This document shows positions 17,230 to 26,664 of a stretch of 64,000 nucleotides of DNA, piece by piece. The notes beneath the pieces are model-generated. The model was not told the DNA's origin and made no database searches. It saw only the letters and a list, made by a program, of their open reading frames with translations. Every line of letters starts with the position of its first letter. Position 1 is the stretch's first letter. Position numbers and translations under genes: made by a program. Origin of the DNA: Dyadobacter sp. CY323 (GTDB lineage: Bacteria > Bacteroidota > Bacteroidia > Cytophagales > Spirosomataceae); assembly GCF_021390245.1 (NCBI RefSeq), contig NZ_JAJUXH010000002.1:186001-250000 (forward strand), in the 5' to 3' direction.

Positions 17230-18669
17230 CTACTTCTTCAAAACCTCCCCCGCAGCCCTCACATTTTTGCCGGCTTTTTGCTGTAAATCATCGCCCAGAT
17301 CTTCCCGCGCGGCTTCGGCGATTTTGGTCAGTTCTGCTACGATTTCAGGGTTTTGCTCCATTACATCGTAACGTTCCCCCGGATCGCGGGCCAGATTGTA
17401 CAATGCGGCGGGATAGGGATGGTCTTCCGGACTAGGCCCCGGCTGACCATTTTTACCAGGCAGCGAACCTTCATATTTCCGGCCGGGATGAGCAAATACC
17501 AGTTTCCAATTGTGCTTTCTGACAGCTTCGAGGCTATTTTTACGATAATAGTAAAGAAAATTCTCCCGAGGCGTTTTAGTTTCATCTCCTTTAAGCAAAT
17601 CGACGAACTCGATGCCGTCGATCTTTTCCTTTGGCAATTTGGCACCGGTAAGTTTAGCGATGGTGGGGAGAATATCCAGTGTGGATAAAAGCTTGTTCGA
17701 CACCCTGCCTGCCGGCACGACACCCGGCCAGCGGATCATGCAGGGTTCTCTCTGCCCACCTTCAAACGAAGTTCCCTTTCCTTCGCGGAAGCCGCCCGAG
17801 GAGCCGGCATGATCGCCATAGTTCAGCCACGGACCATTATCACTTGTGAAAATGACCAGTGTATTTTCATCCAATCCCTGGGTTTTTAGTTCTTTCATAA
17901 TTTCGCCGACCGACCAATCCAGCTCCATTAAAACATCTCCAAAAATCCCTCTCTCGCTTTTCCCCCTGAATCTTGCAGACGCAGCCAGCGGCACGTGCGG
18001 CATGGGATGAGGCACGTACATAAAGAATGGCTTGTTTTTATTTTTTCGGATAAATGCGACCGCGTGTTCAGTAATCGTTGGTGTCAGTTCAGACGCATCT
18101 TCGAGCGTTTTGATTTCTTTGCCAGCGTTATTTCCATCGATCCAATGCAATGGCGGATATTTTGAGCGCTCCTGCCAGGGATGTAGAGGCCACATATCAT
18201 GCGAGTATGGTACACCATAATATTCATCAAATCCCTGCTGCAAAGGCAAAAACTCCGTCTGACTTCCCAGATGCCATTTTCCAAAAATTCCCGTCGCATA
18301 TCCCTGTGCCTTTACAAGTTCGGCGATTGTTTCTTCCTTTGGATTCAAACCGACGAGTGACGAGGGTCCAAATGCGCCTGAAATTCCCAGCCTGTTGGGA
18401 TAACATCCGGTCATCAATGCCGCGCGTGACGCACTGCAAACAGCCTGGGCAGCCATGAAATTGGTGAAACGTGTCCCTTCTGCGGCCATTTTATCCAGAT
18501 TCGGAGTTTTGTAGCCCAAAGCTCCCGTCACCGACAAATCACCATAACCGAGGTCGTCGATGAAGAATAAGACGACGTTTGGAGTTTTGGCCGCCGGTTT
18601 CCCGGGAGCAAATGCCATTGAAAGACATAAAGAAATAGACAAAATCAGGATTACAGTGATTCGGAGCAT
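17230..18669 (-). CDS. Secreted type I sulfatase
   Basis: A 479-residue sulfatase with a signal peptide (MLRITVILILSISLCLSMAF). The formylglycine motif is AVCSASRAALMTG with Cys78 in a C-x-A-x-R context, and metal-binding motifs NVVLFFIDDLGYGDLS and VIFTSDNGPWLNYGDHAGSS are present. It is only moderately similar to the neighbouring sulfatase, so the two probably act on different linkages. The ATG at 18669 is chosen because the signal peptide follows directly; the frame is open further upstream. It is divergent from the LacI regulator across about 190 bp and could belong to the same regulon. Confidence 0.92.
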   Translation of the reverse strand: MLRITVILILSISLCLSMAFAPGKPAAKTPNVVLFFIDDLGYGDLSVTGALGYKTPNLDKMAAEGTRFTNFMAAQAVCSASRAALMTGCYPNRLGISGAFGPSSLVGLNPKEETIAELVKAQGYATGIFGKWHLGSQTEFLPLQQGFDEYYGVPYSHDMWPLHPWQERSKYPPLHWIDGNNAGKEIKTLEDASELTPTITEHAVAFIRKNKNKPFFMYVPHPMPHVPLAASARFRGKSERGIFGDVLMELDWSVGEIMKELKTQGLDENTLVIFTSDNGPWLNYGDHAGSSGGFREGKGTSFEGGQREPCMIRWPGVVPAGRVSNKLLSTLDILPTIAKLTGAKLPKEKIDGIEFVDLLKGDETKTPRENFLYYYRKNSLEAVRKHNWKLVFAHPGRKYEGSLPGKNGQPGPSPEDHPYPAALYNLARDPGERYDVMEQNPEIVAELTKIAEAAREDLGDDLQQKAGKNVRAAGEVLKK

Positions 18670-18861
18670 GTTTGAGATCTTAGATGGGTCGATCGCTGAA
18701 ATTATTAAATATATTCTTTGAAGACTATTTTTTGAAAATATCGGTCGGTTTTCCCCAATCCGCACGCACCGTATTCCTCCAGCCGCACTGGCCCGGAGCC
18801 GAGGCACTATTTTGGAAAACACACTTTACTTTCGGAATTTAGCTCCTCCCATTTCTATAGT

Positions 18862-19920
18862 ATGGAAAACGACAATACCTATTTTGGAGTAAAAGAGATT
18901 GCCCGCCGGGCCAATGTGTCCATTGCAACTGTCGATCGGGTTATTCACAACAGGACCGGCGTTTCCGAAAAGACCAAAAAGAAGATCAATGACATTATAA
19001 AGGAGCTTGATTACCAGCCCAATATCCTTGCAAGCCGACTCGCTTCCAAAAAGATCATTTCGCTGGCTGTCCTCATTCCGAGCGTTTCGGAAGAAACCGA
19101 TTTCTGGGAAGCGCCGTTGAATGGCATTACCCGGGCAGAAGATGAAATTAAAAAGTATGGCGTTCAGGCGGTTAACTTTTTCTTTGACCTGAATAACAAA
19201 GAATCTTTTACCAAACAGGCCAACCTGATCCTGCAAGGTCACTTTCAGGGAGTATTGCTTTCACCTTCATTTGTAGATGAAGCACAAAAATTTGCAGAAT
19301 CCTGCAAGCGCCTGAAAATCCCTTTCACATTCATCGACTCCGACATTCCCGATCAGGATAACCTTTGCTACATCGGGCCGCATTTGTCCCAAAGCGGATA
19401 TGTGGGGGCCAAATTGCTTACTTACCGACTAAAAGAAAACCATCAGGTACTGGTTGTCAATATTTCAAAAGAGACAGACAATTACAGCTACATTCAGATC
19501 GAAGAAGGTTTCCGGTCTTATTTTAAAGATCATCACATCCCCGGGGAAATCATCCGCATTAACATTAAAGATACTGACAGCCTTTCCGTGACCCGCGACC
19601 TCACGCGCGTTTTACACGAACACGAAAACATCGAGGCGATATTTGTGACCAATTCCAGGGTATTTGCAGTCGCCGCTTTTCTGGAAAAAGCAAAACGCAC
19701 AGACATTTCGCTGATCGGTTATGACTTTCTGAAAGAAAATATCGAATATCTGAACAACGAAACGATCGACTTTCTGATCTGCCACAAGCCGGAAGAACAA
19801 GGTTACCGTGGCCTGATGTCTCTATACGAAACACTTGTGCTCGGAAAACGGATCGAAAAGGTACATTTCATGCCTATCGATATCATTACCAAAGAAAATC
19901 AGGCGTTTTACAAAAACTAG
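18862..19920 (+). CDS. LacI-family transcriptional regulator
   Basis: A 352-residue repressor or activator with an N-terminal LacI helix-turn-helix (about residues 6-55; VKEIARRANVSIATVDRVIH), a hinge helix (PNILASRLAS) and a periplasmic-binding-protein-like sensor domain (70-350) of the type with IPSVSEETDFW at its start, as in sugar-responsive regulators. It stands upstream of the 20-31.7 kb catabolic cluster, and a 14-bp palindrome with the central CG expected for LacI proteins lies 60 bp after its stop, ahead of the first cluster gene. It very likely controls that cluster; the inducer is unknown. Confidence 0.93.
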   Translation: MENDNTYFGVKEIARRANVSIATVDRVIHNRTGVSEKTKKKINDIIKELDYQPNILASRLASKKIISLAVLIPSVSEETDFWEAPLNGITRAEDEIKKYGVQAVNFFFDLNNKESFTKQANLILQGHFQGVLLSPSFVDEAQKFAESCKRLKIPFTFIDSDIPDQDNLCYIGPHLSQSGYVGAKLLTYRLKENHQVLVVNISKETDNYSYIQIEEGFRSYFKDHHIPGEIIRINIKDTDSLSVTRDLTRVLHEHENIEAIFVTNSRVFAVAAFLEKAKRTDISLIGYDFLKENIEYLNNETIDFLICHKPEEQGYRGLMSLYETLVLGKRIEKVHFMPIDIITKENQAFYKN

Positions 19921-19951
19921 GAAATTAATTATAAACAATCTCCAAGATCTC

Positions 19952-19980
19952 TTGTAAATTAAAAAAGGTTAGTATATTTA
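19952..19980 (+). promoter_or_regulatory. Candidate Bacteroidota-type promoter for the catabolic cluster
   Basis: TTG at 19952-19954 and TATATTTA at 19973-19980 are 18 bp apart, close to the -33 TTTG and -7 TAnnTTTG pattern of Bacteroidota sigma factors, with one mismatch in the -7 box. The palindromic operator follows at once, which fits repression at the start site. Confidence 0.4.
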
Positions 19981-19994
19981 CGGGTACGTACCCG
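19981..19994. promoter_or_regulatory. LacI-type operator, perfect palindrome
   Basis: CGGGTACGTACCCG is its own reverse complement. The central CG is the step that LacI-family hinge helices intercalate, and the site lies between the LacI gene and the first enzyme gene, 48 bp before the latter's start. I saw no second copy in the window. Confidence 0.65.
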
Positions 19995-20042
19995 AAACTG
20001 TTACGAGTCGACTATTCCTAAACACTTTTTCCTATACCCAAC

Positions 20043-21047
20043 ATGCATTCTTTAAGCAGAAGAAAATTCATTGTTAACTCAGCTATTGCCGGCGCGGGAC
20101 TCGGTTTAATGGACTACTCATCTCTTTCAGCTAAGCCTGCTGACGGAAAACGGGTAGGTATCATCGGGCTGGACACTTCGCACAGCATTGCCTTTACAAA
20201 AGCCCTGAATGCCGCCAGCCCTGACCCTGTCTTCGATGGCTACCGTGTTGCTGCCGCGTATCCTTACGGGAGCAAAGACATTGAAACGAGTGCTAAACGC
20301 ATTCCGGGTTACATTGAAGAAGTAAAAAAGCTCGGTGTGGAAATCGCAGGTTCGATCAAAGAACTGCTGGACAAATCGGACGTGATCCTCCTTGAAACGA
20401 ATGACGGCAGGCTGCATTTGGAACAGGCTTTACAGGTTTTGAAGGCAGGCAAGCGTATGTTTATCGATAAGCCGGTTGCCGCTTCCCTTTCCGATGCTAT
20501 TGCCATTTACGAAGCAGCCAAAAAATATAATATCCCCATATTCACAGCCTCGTCGCTGCGTTATATTAAAGGACTTGAAGGCGTTGATAAAAAGAAAGTA
20601 CTCGGCGCAGACACATACAGTCCGGCCGTTTTAGAAAAAACACACCCTGACTTTTTCTGGTACGGAATCCATGGAGTGGAAACGCTTTTTACCGTGATGG
20701 GAACAGGTTGCAAAGCGGTAACCCGTGTCAATACACCTAATACAGACATTGTCGTCGGTATATGGGGCGACGGTCGCACGGGCACATTCAGAGGAACACG
20801 TACCGGAAAGCACGACTATGGCGGGACTGTTTTTACCGAAGACGGCAATAAAACGCTCGGACCTTATGGCGGTTATGAGCCACTTTTAGTAGACATTATC
20901 AAGTATTTCAAAACAGGCGAGGTACCTGTAACCCCCGAAGAAACGATTGAGATATTCGCATTCATGGAAGCTGCGGATGAAAGCAAAAGACAAGGCGGGA
21001 AAAGTGTGACGCTGGAAAGTGTGCTGGCGAAAGCAAAAAAGAAGTAA
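20043..21047 (+). CDS. Tat-exported Gfo/Idh/MocA-family oxidoreductase
   Basis: A 334-residue dehydrogenase-like protein with a twin-arginine signal (LSRRKFIVNSAIAGAGLG). The nucleotide-binding region begins at GKRVGIIGLDTSHSIAF, lacking the most common GxGxxG spacing, and the EKP-type motif appears as FIDKPVAASLSDAI. Family members oxidise or reduce hydroxyl groups of sugars and inositols using NAD(P), often a tightly held cofactor when exported. It is the first gene of the cluster behind the LacI operator, 28 bp before a Tat-exported aminotransferase, a pairing that recalls enzymes of amino-sugar and aminocyclitol metabolism. Substrate unknown. Confidence 0.88.
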   Translation: MHSLSRRKFIVNSAIAGAGLGLMDYSSLSAKPADGKRVGIIGLDTSHSIAFTKALNAASPDPVFDGYRVAAAYPYGSKDIETSAKRIPGYIEEVKKLGVEIAGSIKELLDKSDVILLETNDGRLHLEQALQVLKAGKRMFIDKPVAASLSDAIAIYEAAKKYNIPIFTASSLRYIKGLEGVDKKKVLGADTYSPAVLEKTHPDFFWYGIHGVETLFTVMGTGCKAVTRVNTPNTDIVVGIWGDGRTGTFRGTRTGKHDYGGTVFTEDGNKTLGPYGGYEPLLVDIIKYFKTGEVPVTPEETIEIFAFMEAADESKRQGGKSVTLESVLAKAKKK

Positions 21048-21075
21048 GCATTATTCCATCCTAAACCGGAATATA

Positions 21076-22467
21076 ATGAAGCTATTTAACCAAACACTTT
21101 CACGCAGAACCTTCCTCCGTCAGAATTCAATGGCCGGGCTTGGAGTTGCAATGGCAGGTTCCAGCCTGGCAAAACCTTTTGAAATCAGAAATATTTCGGC
21201 CGAAAAGCCGGCAATATTAGGCGGGCCATCGGCATGGGCGGAGCACAAATGGCCAGCCTGGCCGATCTGGGATAAAGAAAACGATGAGAAGCTGGTGCTG
21301 GAAGTGTTGCGCAGCGGTGTTTGGTCGAGAGCGGATATGGTTACCCGGTTCGAAAAAGAATGGGCGGAGGCGCTCGGCGCGAAAAGAAGCCTTGCAGTGG
21401 TAAATGGGACCAATGCCCTGGTAACGACGATCAACCAAATGGACATCAAGGCGGGTGATGAAGTACTGGTGCCGCCTTATACGTTTATAGCTACCGTTTC
21501 TTCCATTTTGTCAAATGGCGCGATGCCGGTTTTCGTGGACATCGATCCCGAAACGTTTCAGATTGATCCGGCTAAGATCGAAGCTAAAATTACATCGCGC
21601 ACCAAAGCAATTATGCCAGTCCACATTCTGGGTTTGCCAGCGGATATGGACCGAATTATGGCCATTGCCAAAAAACACAACCTGCTCGTGATCGAGGATG
21701 CTTGTCAGGCGCATTTGGCGGAGTATGACAATAAAAAAGTGGGTACGATCGGTGATGCGGGCTGTTTTAGTTTCCAAAATTCCAAAAACCTGCCGATCGG
21801 GGAAGGCGGCGCCGTGGTGAGCAACAATGACAAGTTCATGGACAAATGCTTTTCCTATACCAATTTTGGAAATCCATATGGGACGGCGGTCGGCGCAGTG
21901 GGTACCGGGAGTGTGATGCAGGGGACAAAACTGCGGTTCACCGAATACCAGGCGGCGATCGGCATTGCCCAATTGAAACGGCTTGATGCCCAGACTACGG
22001 TACGGAACGACAATGCGAATTATCTTAAATCATTGATAAAAGACATTCCGGGCATAACTCCCTACAAATTGTACGACAAGGTAACGCGCGGCGCATATCA
22101 CCTTTTTCCGTTCAGATATAATAAAGAAGGTTTCAAGGGATTATCAAGAGAGGATTTTCTTACTGCACTGCGGGCCGAAGGCATTCCATGTTCGAGCGGC
22201 TATGCGACTTTGAATACGCAGCCTTATTTAAAAGATACATTCGACTCCAAAAATTACCGGAAATCGTATCCAAAGGAAATGCTCGACATCAATGCATATA
22301 ATGAGCGTAACAAATGCCCGCTGAACGACAAGCTTTGTAAGGAAGAGGCTGTCTGGTTCACTCAGAACATGCTTTTGGGGAGTAAAACCGACATGCAGGA
22401 CATTGCCTCGGCCATTGAGAAAATCAATAAAAATGCGGACAAAGTTAAAACGCTTGGCAAGAAATGA
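21076..22467 (+). CDS. Tat-exported DegT/DnrJ/EryC1-family PLP aminotransferase
   Basis: A 463-residue sugar-aminotransferase-family protein with a canonical twin-arginine signal (LSRRTFLRQNSMAGLG). The fold-type I core starts about residue 45. Key features are the cofactor Asp in LLVIEDACQAHLA and the Schiff-base lysine Lys237 in SFQNSKNLPIGEGGA. Family members transfer an amino group between Glu or Gln and a keto sugar or keto cyclitol, usually in the cytoplasm; an exported version is unusual and raises the question of how PLP and the amino donor are supplied (Tat can export folded holo-enzyme). The ATG at 21076 places the signal first. The stop overlaps the next start by 4 bp (ATGA). Confidence 0.9.
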   Translation: MKLFNQTLSRRTFLRQNSMAGLGVAMAGSSLAKPFEIRNISAEKPAILGGPSAWAEHKWPAWPIWDKENDEKLVLEVLRSGVWSRADMVTRFEKEWAEALGAKRSLAVVNGTNALVTTINQMDIKAGDEVLVPPYTFIATVSSILSNGAMPVFVDIDPETFQIDPAKIEAKITSRTKAIMPVHILGLPADMDRIMAIAKKHNLLVIEDACQAHLAEYDNKKVGTIGDAGCFSFQNSKNLPIGEGGAVVSNNDKFMDKCFSYTNFGNPYGTAVGAVGTGSVMQGTKLRFTEYQAAIGIAQLKRLDAQTTVRNDNANYLKSLIKDIPGITPYKLYDKVTRGAYHLFPFRYNKEGFKGLSREDFLTALRAEGIPCSSGYATLNTQPYLKDTFDSKNYRKSYPKEMLDINAYNERNKCPLNDKLCKEEAVWFTQNMLLGSKTDMQDIASAIEKINKNADKVKTLGKK

Positions 22468-23834
22468 GGATACTACTTTTATCGGTTTTAGCATTAATCA
22501 CCCTGACGCCTGCATTTGCACAAAAAACGTGGAAAGCCGGTGTCGCACGAGTTGCCATTACACCTGCCGAGCAACTATGGATGGCAGGTTTTGCGTCACG
22601 CACACAAGCTTCCGAAGGAAAACTGCATGATATCTGGGCAAAAGCACTTGCATTGGAAGATGCGGATGGAAAACAAGCCGTCCTCATCACAACCGATTTG
22701 CTTGGTTTTCCAAAAGCGATGTCGGACAACATCCGGGCGCAGTTGCTTTCGAAATACAAGCTTTCCAAGGGGCAAATTATCCTTAACAGCTCACATACGC
22801 ATTCCGGCCCAGTGCTCGGAAGTGCATTGTCCGACATTTATCCATTTGGACAGCCGGAGCAACAGAAGATTGACAAATACTCGGAATGGCTCACCAACCA
22901 GATCGTTACATTGGCTGGTAATGCATTGAAATCACTTCAACCTGCCGTTCTTGAATCCGGAAATGGGGTGGCAAGATTCCAGGTAAACCGCAGGAACAAC
23001 AATGCGGCTACGCTTGATCGACTGACTGAGATAACCGGTCCCGGCGACGCCGCAGTACCTGTTTTAAAAGTATCTGATCCGAAAGGAAAATTGCTGGCGA
23101 TTGCATTCGGTTACGCATGCCATCCGACGGTTTTAGATTTGAATAAATTCTCGGGAGATTATCCCGGTTACGCCCAGATCGAGCTGGAAAAACTATATCC
23201 GGGAACGACTGCCTTGTTTTTTCAAGGTGCAGGCGCGGATCAAAATCCATTACCCCGGCATACGGTACCTCTCGCGATCCAATATGGAAAAACACTCGCA
23301 GCATCTGTGGAGCGGGTTATCAGTGAAAACATGAAACCGCTGGACGCCAAAATTTCCACCGCCTACACCGAGGTAAATCTTTCGCTCACCACTGCGCCGA
23401 CGAAAGATCAGCTTTCCGCAATGGCTGACAAGACGACGGGGTATCAGCAGAAATGGGCGAAAAGAATGGTCGAGAGAATCAATAAAGGAGAGAAATTTCC
23501 AACCTCCTACCCTTTCCCGTTACAAGTCTGGAAGCTGGGCGAACAGGCAATTATGACCATGGGCGGTGAGCTTGTGGTGGATTATGCCATTAACCTTAAA
23601 AAAATCTTTGGTCAGAACATTTTCGTAATGGGTTATTCCAACGATGTGATGAATTACATTCCGAGTGCGACGATTTTGCGGGAAGGCGGATACGAAGGTG
23701 AAACTGCGGCGATCGTTTATGGACTTCCGGCCACCTGGGCTTCGGATGTTGAGATTGAGATTCTTAACGGAATGGTGCAGCTTGCCAAACAGGCGGGTGT
23801 AGTGAAGCCGGAATCACGGGTAATTAAGAATTGA
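22464..23834 (+). CDS. Secreted neutral/alkaline ceramidase-like hydrolase
   Basis: This 456-residue protein has a Sec signal peptide (MRILLLSVLALITLTPAFAQ) and the N-terminal domain of neutral/alkaline non-lysosomal ceramidases: KAGVARVAITP at the start, LITTDLLGF, and the metal-site motif NSSHTHSGP; FGYACHPTVLD and GAGADQNPL follow. It is much shorter than true ceramidases and belongs to a wide group of uncharacterised homologues in carbohydrate gene clusters, so the amide it cuts need not be a sphingolipid. It is translationally coupled to the aminotransferase upstream and to the propeller protein downstream (4-bp overlaps on both sides), implying stoichiometric expression. Confidence 0.85.
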   Translation: MRILLLSVLALITLTPAFAQKTWKAGVARVAITPAEQLWMAGFASRTQASEGKLHDIWAKALALEDADGKQAVLITTDLLGFPKAMSDNIRAQLLSKYKLSKGQIILNSSHTHSGPVLGSALSDIYPFGQPEQQKIDKYSEWLTNQIVTLAGNALKSLQPAVLESGNGVARFQVNRRNNNAATLDRLTEITGPGDAAVPVLKVSDPKGKLLAIAFGYACHPTVLDLNKFSGDYPGYAQIELEKLYPGTTALFFQGAGADQNPLPRHTVPLAIQYGKTLAASVERVISENMKPLDAKISTAYTEVNLSLTTAPTKDQLSAMADKTTGYQQKWAKRMVERINKGEKFPTSYPFPLQVWKLGEQAIMTMGGELVVDYAINLKKIFGQNIFVMGYSNDVMNYIPSATILREGGYEGETAAIVYGLPATWASDVEIEILNGMVQLAKQAGVVKPESRVIKN

Positions 23835-25165
23835 TCAAAAAAAGCATTAGAACTGTGAATAATACCTCCGGAATGGAAGCATTAACTGATACCGAAAAGC
23901 GGATTGCAACGCATTACTTTTCCGGATTTGAACGGGCTCACGATACTTACAACGCCATTTCGGCAGCGAGTGACGGGAAAATCTACTACGCACTTTCATC
24001 TGACAATCATGAGATCGGCGGGCAAATGTATGTGTATGATCCAGCCAGCGATTCGATCCGGTTTTTAGGAGACCTGACCACCATATGCGGCGAGCAGGAT
24101 TTGAAAGCAATCCCGCAGGGAAAAAGTCATGTGCGGTTTTACGAACGGAACGGGAAGCTTTATTTTTCAACACATGTCGGCTTTTATCAGCTGATCGACG
24201 GCATGGACCGCCTGCCCGAAACGGCGCCCGAAGGTTATCAGCTTTATCCGGGAGGCCATTTTCTTTCTTATGATCTGGAAACCGGCACGTTTCAAGATCT
24301 GGCGAAAGTGCCCGGCGGAGAAGGAATGGTGTCGATGACGATGGATAAAGATCGCGGGCATTTGTACGGGATCACCTGGCCGCACGGCAATTTTATTCAT
24401 TATGATTTGGATAAAAATGAATTAAAAAGTCTCGGGCCGATTTCCCATGACGGAGAAGCAGGTACGCCGGGTGACGATTTCAGGTCGTTGTGCCGCTCGT
24501 TATTTGTGGATGCGCGAAATGGCGACGTTTATTTTTCGGTAGCAGAAGGTGACATTTTTACCTATAATCCTGAAACAGAACTTCTTCGAAAACTCGAAAA
24601 CGTGGATCTGAGGCTGGATTACTTTGGCAAATACGATCCGACACGGCCAGGCAGCATGTCGTACAACTGGCGGAAAATATTCTGGCACCCAACCGAGAAT
24701 GTAGCGTATGGCATACACGGCAACTCGGGATACCTGTTCCGTTTTGATCCAAAAGCAGAGACCATCGAGATCGTGGAACGCATTACTTCTTCGCCTTCCC
24801 GAAAAAGCGGCATGTTCGATCAGTTTAGTTATGGATATCTCGGATTTCAGCTGGGCCCCGATCAGGAAACGATCTACTACCTCACCGGCGGCCCCATTTA
24901 CGAAAATGGAAAACGGCTGAAAGGCGAAGTACAGATCGCGAAAGGCGCGGCCAAAGGACTGGAAAACCTGCATTTGGTCACCTACCATTTACCCACTAAT
25001 ACCTACACCGATCACGGACCGATCTTTTATGGCGACGGCGAACGTCCGACTTATGTCAACTCGATTGCGGTAGGTGCGGATGGCAGCGTTTATTCTCTTG
25101 CCCGGTTCAATCATGAGGGTAAAGTGATCCAGGACCTCATTAAAATACCTAACCCTTTTAAGTAA
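23831..25165 (+). CDS. Beta-propeller protein of unknown function
   Basis: A 444-residue protein made of repeated four-strand blades with phrases such as MYVYDPASDSIRFLGD, FLSYDLETGTFQDLAK, FIHYDLDKNELKSLG, IFTYNPETELLRKLE and LFRFDPKAETIEIVE, each ending in a D-x-x-T/E type turn; six or seven blades fit. No signal peptide or catalytic motif is visible, unlike its exported neighbours. The start is uncertain: a TTG at 23831 overlaps the previous stop (TTGA), while an ATG at 23873 gives MEALTDTEKRIATH. Related propellers in carbohydrate clusters include lyases and lactonases, but I cannot assign a reaction. Confidence 0.75.
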   Translation: MIKKSIRTVNNTSGMEALTDTEKRIATHYFSGFERAHDTYNAISAASDGKIYYALSSDNHEIGGQMYVYDPASDSIRFLGDLTTICGEQDLKAIPQGKSHVRFYERNGKLYFSTHVGFYQLIDGMDRLPETAPEGYQLYPGGHFLSYDLETGTFQDLAKVPGGEGMVSMTMDKDRGHLYGITWPHGNFIHYDLDKNELKSLGPISHDGEAGTPGDDFRSLCRSLFVDARNGDVYFSVAEGDIFTYNPETELLRKLENVDLRLDYFGKYDPTRPGSMSYNWRKIFWHPTENVAYGIHGNSGYLFRFDPKAETIEIVERITSSPSRKSGMFDQFSYGYLGFQLGPDQETIYYLTGGPIYENGKRLKGEVQIAKGAAKGLENLHLVTYHLPTNTYTDHGPIFYGDGERPTYVNSIAVGADGSVYSLARFNHEGKVIQDLIKIPNPFK

Positions 25166-25238
25166 CACCTGGCGGCCTGACTATCAGTATGATTTTCTAT
25201 TCCGCCCTTTTAAAATTGATGACCGAAAATTTAGAATT

Positions 25239-26636
25239 ATGAAAACTGAAAACATACAAACGAAACAGGATATGTCGGAAAACGATGTGAATACTGGTGA
25301 CAACCGTAGGGATTTTATCAAAAAAACGCTGGCAGGAAGTGCATTGCTGACTTTCGGAGGTGTTTTACCCGGTTTTAGTCCAAAAAGTTACGCGAAGATC
25401 ATCGGTGCCAATGAAAAGGTACGGGTTGGTATGATGGGGGTAAACAGTCGCGGACTTGCATTATCATCTAATTATGCTTTGCAGCCCAACTGCGAGGTCG
25501 TTTCCATTTCAGATGTAGACACCCGCGCGGCGGAAAAAGCGATTACAACGGTGAATAATCTTGCCAAGTATAAGCCCGCCAATACACCTGATTTCCGTAA
25601 GGCATTGGAAAACAAAGATATGGATGCACTGGTGATCGCCGCGCCGGACCACTGGCATGCACCCGCAGCTATTCTGGCATCGAAAGCCGGAAAGCACGTA
25701 TACCTCGAAAAGCCTTGCAGCCACAATCCGAATGAAGGTGAGCTGCTGATGCAAGCAGCAAAGAAATATAAGAATGTAATCCAGATGGGCAATCAGCGTC
25801 GCTCGTGGCCGAATGTCGCTGCGGGGATTAAGGAGATCCACAATGGTGCGATTGGCAGAGCATATTTTGTAAAAGGCTGGTACACAAACAATCGGGAGTC
25901 TATCGGTATAGGAAAAGAAACCGCTGTTCCTTCCTGGCTTGATTATGACTTGTGGCAGGGACCGGCTCCGCGGCGTGCGTTTAAAGATAATCTGATCCAT
26001 TACAACTGGCATTGGTTCTGGAACTGGGGAACAGGCGAGGCTTTGAACAATGGTACCCACATGCTGGACCTTATGCGTTGGGGATTGCAGGTGGAATACC
26101 CTACCCGCGTAACTTCTTCCGGAGGCCGTTATCGTTACAAAGACGATTGGGAGACACCAGATACACAAGTAATTAACCTTGAATTCGCCAATAATACCGC
26201 GATGACCTGGGAAGGCAGGAGCTGCAACGGACGCACCATAGAAGGTGCAAGCGTGGGCGTTATTTTCTATGGGGATAATGGTTCTTTACAGATCAGCGAG
26301 GGTAATAGTTATGTGATTTATGATTTGAAAAACAAAGTTGTTAAAGAAGTTAAAAACGACTTTGTGATTGACCCAAGAAACAAAATGAACCCGTCGCAGG
26401 GACTGGATGCTTTACACATTCAGAACTTCTTTGATGCGATCAAAAAAGGAACGCCGCTGGCATCCGAGATCGTCGGCGGGCATCAGAGTACGTTGCTGGC
26501 CCAGCTTGGTAACATTGCGGTCCGCACGGGAGACACATTAACTATTGATCCCACAAACGGGCATATCAAAGGCAACAAGGCTGCCGAAAAACTCTGGAAA
26601 AGAGAATATCAAAAAGGCTGGGAGCCAACTATCTAG
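25239..26636 (+). CDS. Tat-exported Gfo/Idh/MocA-family oxidoreductase
   Basis: A 465-residue dehydrogenase with a long pre-sequence and a twin-arginine motif (NRRDFIKKTLAGSALLTFGG). The NAD(P)-binding fold begins VRVGMMGVNSRG, with CEVVSISDVD for the ribose-binding acid, and the catalytic region HVYLEKPCSHNPNEGELL contains the EKP motif; WHWFWNWGTGEALNNGTHML holds the GTH segment typical of this exported subfamily. Such proteins are common in Bacteroidota glycan loci, and some act as NAD-dependent retaining glycosidases or 3-keto-sugar enzymes. It is 73 bp after the propeller gene, within the same direction of transcription. Confidence 0.9.
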   Translation: MKTENIQTKQDMSENDVNTGDNRRDFIKKTLAGSALLTFGGVLPGFSPKSYAKIIGANEKVRVGMMGVNSRGLALSSNYALQPNCEVVSISDVDTRAAEKAITTVNNLAKYKPANTPDFRKALENKDMDALVIAAPDHWHAPAAILASKAGKHVYLEKPCSHNPNEGELLMQAAKKYKNVIQMGNQRRSWPNVAAGIKEIHNGAIGRAYFVKGWYTNNRESIGIGKETAVPSWLDYDLWQGPAPRRAFKDNLIHYNWHWFWNWGTGEALNNGTHMLDLMRWGLQVEYPTRVTSSGGRYRYKDDWETPDTQVINLEFANNTAMTWEGRSCNGRTIEGASVGVIFYGDNGSLQISEGNSYVIYDLKNKVVKEVKNDFVIDPRNKMNPSQGLDALHIQNFFDAIKKGTPLASEIVGGHQSTLLAQLGNIAVRTGDTLTIDPTNGHIKGNKAAEKLWKREYQKGWEPTI

Positions 26637-26664
26637 CTTTTTCTCTCTCCAAATCATCTTAAGT

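Noticed and set aside
18826..19242. 138-codon minus-strand frame opposite the LacI gene
   Set aside because: It is fully antisense to a clear LacI regulator and has no recognisable domain.
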